Assembly: GCA_034428935.1 (NCBI GenBank) | Contig: DAOUHB010000047.1 | Coordinates: 1-27,582 of the forward strand | DNA from: JAAYZQ01 sp034428935 | Lineage (GTDB): Bacteria; Chloroflexota; Anaerolineae; JAAYZQ01 | Direction of reading: 5' to 3' | DNA length: 27,582 nucleotides | Part shown: in pieces, positions 1 to 6,502 of the stretch | Layout: every line of letters starts with the position of its first letter | Position numbering within the stretch: the first letter of the stretch is position 1 | Made by a program: the position numbers and the translations under genes | The notes under the pieces: generated by a model | Database searches by the model: none | Seen by the model: only the letters and a program-made list of their open reading frames with translations | What the model was told of the DNA's origin: nothing

Positions 1-2
1 GA

Positions 3-158
3 CTCCTGCTGGTGAGCGTCCTGCCCAAGCCGGTCTTTGATGCCGCAGCCGCGCTGCGGTTGATCCAGTACTATCAGAAACGGAATCATGCGGCCTATGT
101 CTCACATCGAAAAAGAAAGTTGCAGCAACTCGCCCTCCTGGGCGACTTTGCGCTGTAA
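3..158 (+). CDS. 3' fragment of an unidentified protein (possibly transposase tail)
   Basis: An open frame enters from the left edge and ends at TAA 156-158, giving the last 51 residues of a protein. The fragment is basic and contains a QYYQKRNHAAY stretch and SHRKRKLQQL, which reminds me of the C-terminal tails of DDE transposases, but I cannot name a family. It is convergent with the minus-strand HEPN-like gene that stops 2 bp away. If it is a transposase, it would mark the left border of the defence island. What is seen is only the open frame and its basic composition; the transposase idea is inference. Confidence 0.45.
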   Translation, partial: LLLVSVLPKPVFDAAAALRLIQYYQKRNHAAYVSHRKRKLQQLALLGDFAL

Positions 159-160
159 TA

Positions 161-895
161 CTAGAACGGGCACCCTTTGAACTTGTCCGGCCGGAAGTGT
201 AGGATCATGTTCTTTGCAATCAAGGGATAGTCTGGCTGTTGAGGTTGCAGCAAGTCCTTCCAGAGCGATTCGGGGTGGAGGTTGTCGGCGTTGGACCGAG
301 CACGATCTGGGGTCTTCAAGTGTACTATTCGATCCCGCAATCTTCGCAGCGTAACGTAGTCGTCCCAAACCTTAAGCCCTTTTGGTGATCTTCTTTGAGT
401 AGTTTCGGGCAACACACGAGCAAGTTTTTCGTTCAGCGTCACTTTCCTTTCAATCGACTTTTTCTCGTAGACTACAAAGATCCCATCTCGTTTTCGTTGC
501 TGCTCCAAATAATAGTCATCAGGGATTTCTTCATTTGAGAAGGCCTCAATAGCAGTGTAGGCGAATATTATAGATGTCATGATCAACTCTAGGTAGTCAT
601 AAACCCGGGCATCAAGCTCAAGCCTCGATCCTGGTGTCTGCCGGCCATCCAACAAAGGATGGATTCTCATCGCTTGAATGAACGCATTATGTGACTGATT
701 TAGGAAAAGGGCAACAGCATTTGGGTCTCCGAATGCGGTCTCTCGGTCACCATATCTGACAATCGTGTCAACAGTCACAACAGACCCAGCTGGGAACAAC
801 CGACCGGTATTCGGGTCTCGATAGTCCTCAGACAGCGTTGTCGCTACACGGCAACGCCAGTCAACAGCAGAATCTTTAGGAACTTGCTCAGTCAT
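161..895 (-). CDS. HEPN-like protein, putative RNase effector
   Basis: A 244-residue protein of no named family. The central helix around residues 105-124 (with FAYTAIEAFSNEEIP) and the C-terminal half resemble HEPN-type all-alpha proteins common in defence islands. Residues 187-192 read RDRIVH, which fits the R-x4-6-H motif that forms the RNase active site in HEPN proteins, inside a WDDYVTLRRLRDRIVHLK context typical of the family. No signal peptide or membrane segment is seen. The start is supported by a GGAGG 7 nt upstream. It is the last gene of the minus-strand defence cluster, 145 bp after its neighbour. As an inference, it could be an abortive-infection RNase. The Rx4H motif is seen; HEPN membership is moderately sure; catalytic activity is not known. 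Confidence 0.6.
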   Translation of the reverse strand: MTEQVPKDSAVDWRCRVATTLSEDYRDPNTGRLFPAGSVVTVDTIVRYGDRETAFGDPNAVALFLNQSHNAFIQAMRIHPLLDGRQTPGSRLELDARVYDYLELIMTSIIFAYTAIEAFSNEEIPDDYYLEQQRKRDGIFVVYEKKSIERKVTLNEKLARVLPETTQRRSPKGLKVWDDYVTLRRLRDRIVHLKTPDRARSNADNLHPESLWKDLLQPQQPDYPLIAKNMILHFRPDKFKGCPF

Positions 896-1040
896 CTGTT
901 GCCTCCGTTACACAAAATCGCGCCATCACGGAGCTAGGGCTTGACATCGCCTCGGCCGAGAGGCGGGTCTTCCAGGTGCAACCAGGCGATATTCCCCTTT
1001 GTTCGGGTCATGGTATCCGATAGGTGAATATTGTCATCCG

Positions 1041-1673
1041 TTACGTCTTGCTACAGATCCATATGCATTTGTCGAGAACGCGTGGATACGTGTCTCCATA
1101 TCGCTCCACAATGCGCTCTTTATCTTTGGATCTTTGTAGCACTCGCTGAGCCCACTTGTGATAGTCAACGTAGTCCAGGGCTGAGACTACCTTGCGGGAC
1201 TTTCTTTGGTAAAGCCACTCTATTTGCTTATTATCCCAGATCAGACAGAAAGCGGGAAAGCTGAAGTGTAGAATCTTGCTGGCGGCCACCTGTTTGACGA
1301 CTCCAAGCAGGCACTCGTAGGCACTGGCCAAGGATGCCCAAGTTGCTTGGCTCACAGGATCGATAAGCCGTACACCCCGATCTATGTGGAATCCTTCGTC
1401 GAGAACCTGACTGATGAAGTGCGCCTGCATAGAGTCCTCAAGAGATACGCCTTCGGCGCAGAAAGGGAAGTCGCAATCCTTTCCCACAATCTTGGGCATC
1501 CAACTGAATACCAAGGTCAGTTTGCCAATCCAATTTGTGTTGATATTCTGCCAGGCGGCATTGCTGCCGATCCACTCGTAAGTTGCGTCGTAGACGGACG
1601 GAGCTGGTTTTGCGTATGTTGCTATGCAGGACTCGATCAGGTCCAAGGTCAAGTCCAACTGCGCCTTAATCAT
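1041..1673 (-). CDS. Hypothetical defence-island protein with LHF-xFP-x-IWD motif
   Basis: A 210-residue soluble protein that I do not assign to a named family. I chose the ATG at 1673 over one 17 codons upstream because GGAGGG lies 6 nt before it (1680-1685 on the complement), while the upstream ATG has no good ribosome binding site. The most telling stretch is KILHFSFPAFCLIWDNKQI (about residues 142-160). This hFxxPxxFxxIWD pattern recurs in unannotated proteins encoded beside phage-defence genes. It sits between the UDG-like and HEPN-like genes on the same strand, with an 89-bp gap upstream, so it is probably co-transcribed. No catalytic motif, transmembrane helix or signal peptide is visible. 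Confidence 0.6.
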   Translation of the reverse strand: MIKAQLDLTLDLIESCIATYAKPAPSVYDATYEWIGSNAAWQNINTNWIGKLTLVFSWMPKIVGKDCDFPFCAEGVSLEDSMQAHFISQVLDEGFHIDRGVRLIDPVSQATWASLASAYECLLGVVKQVAASKILHFSFPAFCLIWDNKQIEWLYQRKSRKVVSALDYVDYHKWAQRVLQRSKDKERIVERYGDTYPRVLDKCIWICSKT

Positions 1674-1762
1674 GGCCAACCCTCCACTTGTGCGGCCTCC
1701 ATGCGAGAGGTTGAATCCGAGCATACCTAGTAGCGAATGCTGGCGTCATGGCCCAAGTTTTT

Positions 1763-2392
1763 TCACTCAATCCAGACTTGCAGTTCATCCTGCTGGGCGA
1801 TGAGCCTGTCGGCAATCTCCTTGCCTACGAACTCAAAGTAGTTTGCTCCCTCCTGCTCGCAAAAGTACTCATGTCCCTTGATAAACCGCCCGCGCGCAAT
1901 ACTGACGTGTAGCAGGGGGAGTAGATTAACCGTGCCCATGTCGAACGCCGCGATTCGCCACCTGAACTCCTGTCCCAGCCTTTTCGTTCCCCAATGGCTG
2001 TAGTTCTGGCTAGGCTCCTGAAGTGCCCGCCTGGCGAATTCGAAGGAAAATGCTCCGAAGCTGAACAGCATCCTGGGGCAGTGCTCAAACAGAATCTTCC
2101 GAAAGGCCTGCACCTCTGCTTCAACGCCAGCTTGCCACTCGATAGACTGTGGCTTGGGCTTATCGGTGGGATCCTCAACTGCATTCCTCATATAGATAGA
2201 CGACGTGTCAATTCGCCTTCGGCATGCTCGGAATACTCGATCCTGGATCTCGTCGAGTACCGGTGTCCAGATGCTGTGGACGGCCGGGTGGCGTGGGTCA
2301 AAAGGAGTTTCGAGGACATCTTGCCAGTTCTTGGGATTGGAGTCTCCCAAGAGCCAGATTTCGGAAATCTTGCTCCCCACCTCTTTTCTCAT
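1763..2392 (-). CDS. Putative uracil-DNA-glycosylase-superfamily-like protein
   Basis: A 209-residue protein. Three segments line up in order with the UDG superfamily. EIWLLGDSNPKNW near the N-terminus sits in the place of the GQDP-type motif. A central hydrophobic strand and turn reads RMLFSFGAFSFEFARRAL. Near the C-terminus is NLLPLLHVSIARGRFIKGHEYF, an H-x-S followed by a phenylalanine-containing helix start like the HPSP loop. It begins with an ATG that overlaps the stop of a short upstream frame by ATGA, suggesting translational coupling; no separate ribosome binding site is seen. As inference, it may excise or recognise modified bases in invader DNA. The motif match is by eye and weak enough that an unrelated fold remains possible; the gene itself is solid. 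Confidence 0.55.
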   Translation of the reverse strand: MRKEVGSKISEIWLLGDSNPKNWQDVLETPFDPRHPAVHSIWTPVLDEIQDRVFRACRRRIDTSSIYMRNAVEDPTDKPKPQSIEWQAGVEAEVQAFRKILFEHCPRMLFSFGAFSFEFARRALQEPSQNYSHWGTKRLGQEFRWRIAAFDMGTVNLLPLLHVSIARGRFIKGHEYFCEQEGANYFEFVGKEIADRLIAQQDELQVWIE

Positions 2393-2514
2393 GTTCTAAT
2401 CCAGGAGGATAGGTCATCCACCACTGCAATCACCCTCTCCAAATCGATGATAAGCCGGTCAGTTCTCTGGGTCTGATGGTGTGAATGGGCGAACTGCCAC
2501 GCGCTACTACTGAA
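2389..2514 (-). pseudogene. Short ORF remnant translationally coupled to the UDG-like gene
   Basis: A 41-codon frame runs from just after a TGA (2515-2517) to a TGA that overlaps the next gene's ATG (ATGA). It has no ATG; the only usable starts would be TTG or internal GTG codons. The last 20 residues (LIIDLERVIAVVDDLSSWIR) look like genuine helical protein and the composition is coding-like. This could be the 3' end of a gene truncated by deletion, or a very small coupled leader ORF. The assignment is tentative. Confidence 0.28.
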
Positions 2515-2744
2515 TCACCATGGGCGATCTGATTCCTCACTGATCCAGTTCACGCTTGCCTTCGAAAGGCAACATGCTGTATGCCAAGAGCTAGGTGCTT
2601 TTGCCGAAAGCCGAAGCAGCCTCATCGTCAGTCTATCTGTACATCACAATGATGCATAGTCCAATGGGAGCGTCCACGTGTTCGGGTCATGTGCCATTCA
2701 CTCGTCGGGGCGAGGCTGAGTATTCTCACGGGATTGACACCTTT
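2515..2744. other. Intergenic region with one small hairpin
   Basis: There is no convincing gene in this 230-bp stretch between the AbiGi-like gene and the short remnant. It contains a 7-bp perfect stem with a 3-nt loop at 2556-2572, without a T-tract on either strand. Together with the remnant frame, it suggests that a gene has been lost here. Confidence 0.4.
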
Positions 2745-3797
2745 CTACAGAATCTCTCCTATCCCAGATGCACTTGGGCCGGACGGCTCGAGAAAGCTCT
2801 CTTTTCTTTGTTTCTCTACTTCCTTCAGTCTTTTCTCAAGTTCATCAATTCTCTGAGCTAGAAAGTTCTTTTCTTTCGATATCCTCTCCATTTCACCGCT
2901 CAAATGAGACACAAACTCCTCGTAAGATTTGAGGCTATTCCGTGCAACTTTGTACTGTTGGATCAGATCCAATAGACGCGGGGCTTCTTCATCAGGGGTT
3001 TGTGCCATTTGAACATTCCTGCTTTGTGCCTGCCACACAGGTTGCTGGCGGCGTAAGTAGTTTGTTATATCATCATACTCGCGCCAAGCTCGAATGAAGT
3101 CCACACTCTCTGCAGTATCGCCTAGTATCTGGCGTATCTCTGCTTCTTCACTGTCAGGGCAACAAATTACACGTATGTCTCCATAGTCAAACACAAATCC
3201 ATTAGGATCAAAGTATCTCCACTCCCGTTCCCACATAAACCCCTGCCTCGGATGGCCTTCAAGAAGTGGAAAGAGCAACGGGTGGAGTCTGGCGACTATT
3301 GTGTTCAGATGGTCATGAATCTCGGAGTCGCTGCTGAACGATCCTCTGTTTTTTTGACTATAATTGAACAAGGCTCGTATGGCCTGCCTGACAGCATCTT
3401 CCACATACACAACGGGCCGAACCCCAGCATTCACCAATCCAGTCTTGCTAAAGCCAATTCCATATCTCTGATCTGCGCTCCATCGCTGAAAACTTCGATA
3501 TCTAAAGAAGTCAAGTGCAAATGTGGGTGATTCAGTGAAACAGACTACCGGCACATCAAAATGACCGTGATCGTACACTGGGACACTTGCTCTGAGATAG
3601 CCACATCCTTGGGGTACAGCCTCAACAGACTCCGGGATGTTCTCACCCTTTAAGATGCTCAGAATCGCACCTTGGCCCGTCATATGCACAAGAAAGGGAG
3701 ACATATCAGGTTTTTCTACGGGCGTAAGCTCAAGAGTCGGGGTGACGATTTCGTAGTCTTTCCAGTACACATTGCCGCATGGTGGTGGTAATGACAC
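2745..3797 (-). CDS. AbiGi-like abortive-infection protein with C-terminal coiled coil
   Basis: A 350-residue protein. Residues 30-235 carry the pattern of the AbiGi family (PF10899-like): FLVHMTGQGAILSILK, then VCFTESPTFALDFF, YGIGFSKTGLVNAGVRPVVYV, and the GFMWEREWRYF signature. AbiG systems are phage-exclusion modules in which AbiGi pairs with the AbiGii effector. No AbiGii-like partner is evident here, so this may act alone or with the neighbouring genes. The C-terminus (about 270-335) is a highly charged heptad-like coiled coil (RISKEKNFLAQRIDELEKRL), not part of the usual short AbiGi, suggesting oligomerisation. The start is GTG, preceded at 4 nt by AGGAGG; a later ATG at residue 32 is an alternative. 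It lies 170 bp downstream of res. Family call is fairly confident, biochemical role unknown. Confidence 0.65.
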   Translation of the reverse strand: MSLPPPCGNVYWKDYEIVTPTLELTPVEKPDMSPFLVHMTGQGAILSILKGENIPESVEAVPQGCGYLRASVPVYDHGHFDVPVVCFTESPTFALDFFRYRSFQRWSADQRYGIGFSKTGLVNAGVRPVVYVEDAVRQAIRALFNYSQKNRGSFSSDSEIHDHLNTIVARLHPLLFPLLEGHPRQGFMWEREWRYFDPNGFVFDYGDIRVICCPDSEEAEIRQILGDTAESVDFIRAWREYDDITNYLRRQQPVWQAQSRNVQMAQTPDEEAPRLLDLIQQYKVARNSLKSYEEFVSHLSGEMERISKEKNFLAQRIDELEKRLKEVEKQRKESFLEPSGPSASGIGEIL

Positions 3798-3967
3798 GAG
3801 TCCTCCTGCTTGCCCCCTCTTACCGGGTTTCTAACTGCAGAGATAAATTTGAGAAACTTGTTGAATCTGTTCCTATTTCGGAAAGATTAGTATCGAGAGA
3901 AATTGGCTCCTTTCAGCACCCTGTTGATTTGTGGAAGGAATTCCGACGCCATGGATTATGCTCATGG
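3798..3967. other. AT-richer spacer between res and AbiGi-like gene
   Basis: This 170-bp spacer has no ORF of note. It is clearly AT-richer than the res gene and may carry an internal minus-strand promoter for the downstream accessory genes; a TACTAAT-like box is present near 3890, but I find no matching -35 and do not call one. Confidence 0.3.
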
Positions 3968-6502
3968 TTAGGTGAGAAGCGCTCGCGGCTGGGCGTGCTT
4001 GTCGAAGATTCGATTGAGTTCGTCGTTGCTTTTTATGGGCAGGACTTGGGCGCGGATGGTTTCATCCCCAAGATCCAAACCGTAGAAGTGGTCCTGACCA
4101 TCCGGTCCTCTCTTCTTGCGAATGAGTTGGATTCTCATGAACTGCGCCCAATGTTTCTGGGCAAACTGGGCGAGGCCGACGGCTTTGTGGGCATTGTCAT
4201 CTCGGGTTGGATCGTGGGGTTCGAGTATGTCGAAGCGCAACGTGTTGCCATCCTTGCGGACGATGATAAGGTCAGGGAACATGGACTTGTGTGTTCCAGC
4301 AAAGGGATACGGAATTTCGAAGGACCAAGGTTTGCGGTCTTGGTTGCGCAGCCAGGCGACGACGTTGAGGTCAGCCAGTTCTTCTTCCAAGACGCCCTTT
4401 TCCCAGGTGCCGAGGTTGGCGCGAAAGGTGCCGTCGTCCTCGACATAGAGGTGTTTTTCGAAGGGGTGGGCCTGGGGCGTGCGTCTGAAGGCAATGGTGT
4501 CGGGCAATGGCCAGGAGATGGTCTCCAGTCCTGTGCCTGAGAGCTGCAGCCTTTCGTAGTGTCGGCGGCGATCCTCGGTGAGATCAACCATCTGGCCTTT
4601 ATGTTGCTGGTACAGGCGGTCAAATTCAGATCTTGCGTGCTCCTGTAATGCTTCCATACTGTCATGATCCTGGGCAAGAACGATAACTTCGACTTTGATG
4701 GAGTCCAGGTTCTGGCCCTGAGCGGCGTCTGGTTGGGCCTTGGCTTTCCAGTATTCTTTGTGAAGGCCGTTAGAGAGGCGGAGGCCGGCTTGTTCAAAGC
4801 GACGATCGATGTCGGCGGAAGCAGCCGCAATAGTGTAGACGGGTCTGTCCTCGGCGACGACAGCGCCGGTGACGGCGATGGTGGTCAAGTCGATGCTGGT
4901 GAGCTGATTGGCGAGACCCTCATACTGCCCTGAGTCGCGGAGGCGTTGCACATGCTGGGCCATCCAGGTGACGATCTGGGTAGTGACTTGCGCCTGAGCA
5001 GCCTCGTTGATGCGATCATGGGTGAGGGCACGGCCGAGGCCCATGAGGCGGCGGAGGGCGCTTTGTTTGCGGACTGCGTTGACGCGGTAGGTCTCGATTT
5101 TTCTTAGGGCGTCGAAGATGGTCTGGGTTCCCTTGCGGCGGCGGAGTGTGACGAGTTCACGCGCGGTGCCGGTTTCGGCAGGCGGTACGTCTTCGACATC
5201 TTGTAGGTCGTTGATCACGTCGTTGACGGTTTGTTCGTCGTAGTGGGGGAGGAAGAGGTGGACGTCGTTGAGGGTAGCATCGCGTTCGACGCGGCGGGCG
5301 AGGGGTGTGCGGACCATGCGGCCCAAGAGCTGGGCGATGTAGGTGTGGTCCTGGGCACGGCGGAAAGACATCATGACTTCGGCGCGGGGGCAGTCCCAAC
5401 CGGTGGACAGGTTCAGCTTGAAGAGGACGATGTTGACTTGGGCATCCTCTTCGATGCGAGAGGCTTCGATGCGCCGCAGGCTGAGGTTCCCTGCGGGGAT
5501 CTCTGTTTGGTCGTGCAAGGTGTGGGCGATTTCCTCTGGTTGCAACGGCCGGCCGAGGACCGTTTCCAGGGTGGAGATGGCAGCGGCCAGATCGGTCCTG
5601 GTTAGGCTGGAGCCCGTGCCGTCTTCTACCTGGATGACGAGAATGGGGCGGACTGCTTGTTCTAGCTTCTCGGTTGTGCAGTAGTCGGCCCAGCGCTCGC
5701 GCATGGTCCGCCAGCGGTTGGTGGCTTCGGCCAGCAAGGCCATTTCGGACTGGCTGCCGGATTCGGGCACGTGAAGCAAAATGCGGTCTTTGAGGAGGCC
5801 GGAGGCGCGGACGTCGTCGGGAGGAATGTGGACTTTGTGTACGCTGTGGAGGGTACCTTCCAGCAATTTCTCAAAGCGGGTTGGGGTAGCGGTCATGCCG
5901 ATGACGAGGGGCATGGGGCAGAGGCCATCTTTGAGGCTGCCGAGGAGGAATTTCTGGAGGATAGACTGAGCGGTGTCATCTTGAGGCGTGGCGCGTTGCA
6001 TGCCGCGGTGGGCTTCGTCGATGACGACGTAGAAGCGATCGGGCAGGGCCTGGGCGGTATTGGTGAGGGTCTCCCAAAGGGTGTAGCGGCGCGTGTCGCC
6101 CCGGCGGGTGAGACGCTTGTCGGTGCCGAGCTTCTGGGTGTTAATGAAGTAGATGTGGCCGCCTGGCAGCCGTTCGGTATCAAAGGTGGAGTCGATGGTG
6201 ACCAGTTGGCGGACGCGAATGTGGTCGGACTTGCTCTCGATTTTGAGGCGGGTCTGTTCGTTGAGCTCGGGCATGTCAGAGATCCAGAGGATGGCGGCAT
6301 CGGGCTGTGATTCAAACCCGGGCTCACCAAAGAATATATCCTCAAAGAGGGCGGTCATGACGATGGTCTTGCCGGAGCCGGTGGGGGCGGAGAAGGAGAT
6401 GGCTTGAGGGTTCTTGATGGAGGCAAAAGCACGCGCCTGAGCAAGCCTGGTGTGCAGCTTGTCGAGGGCATCTTGCTGGAAATCGAACAAGGGGACTTTC
6501 AT
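3968..6502 (-). CDS. res: Type III-like restriction enzyme Res subunit (SF2 helicase-nuclease)
   Basis: An 844-residue DEAD/DEAH helicase that would translocate on DNA and cleave it in complex with Mod. Visible motifs in order are a Q-type FDFQQDAL at 6-13, Walker A SAPTGSGKT at 38-46, DEAH at 162-165, motif III TATPTRF at 204-210, STGWDCPRAEVMMSFR at about 366-381, and motif VI QLLGRMVR at 391-398. The C-terminal nuclease region has MFPDLIIVRKDG followed by FDILEPHDP, so the PD-(D/E)XK core appears as PD 743-744, E761 and then P-H instead of the usual X-K. Its ATG overlaps the mod stop codon by 4 bp, implying coupled translation and a stable Mod-Res complex. The length is shorter than classic Res (about 960-990 residues). 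The call is secure; the state of the nuclease is less certain. Confidence 0.9.
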   Translation of the reverse strand: MKVPLFDFQQDALDKLHTRLAQARAFASIKNPQAISFSAPTGSGKTIVMTALFEDIFFGEPGFESQPDAAILWISDMPELNEQTRLKIESKSDHIRVRQLVTIDSTFDTERLPGGHIYFINTQKLGTDKRLTRRGDTRRYTLWETLTNTAQALPDRFYVVIDEAHRGMQRATPQDDTAQSILQKFLLGSLKDGLCPMPLVIGMTATPTRFEKLLEGTLHSVHKVHIPPDDVRASGLLKDRILLHVPESGSQSEMALLAEATNRWRTMRERWADYCTTEKLEQAVRPILVIQVEDGTGSSLTRTDLAAAISTLETVLGRPLQPEEIAHTLHDQTEIPAGNLSLRRIEASRIEEDAQVNIVLFKLNLSTGWDCPRAEVMMSFRRAQDHTYIAQLLGRMVRTPLARRVERDATLNDVHLFLPHYDEQTVNDVINDLQDVEDVPPAETGTARELVTLRRRKGTQTIFDALRKIETYRVNAVRKQSALRRLMGLGRALTHDRINEAAQAQVTTQIVTWMAQHVQRLRDSGQYEGLANQLTSIDLTTIAVTGAVVAEDRPVYTIAAASADIDRRFEQAGLRLSNGLHKEYWKAKAQPDAAQGQNLDSIKVEVIVLAQDHDSMEALQEHARSEFDRLYQQHKGQMVDLTEDRRRHYERLQLSGTGLETISWPLPDTIAFRRTPQAHPFEKHLYVEDDGTFRANLGTWEKGVLEEELADLNVVAWLRNQDRKPWSFEIPYPFAGTHKSMFPDLIIVRKDGNTLRFDILEPHDPTRDDNAHKAVGLAQFAQKHWAQFMRIQLIRKKRGPDGQDHFYGLDLGDETIRAQVLPIKSNDELNRIFDKHAQPRALLT

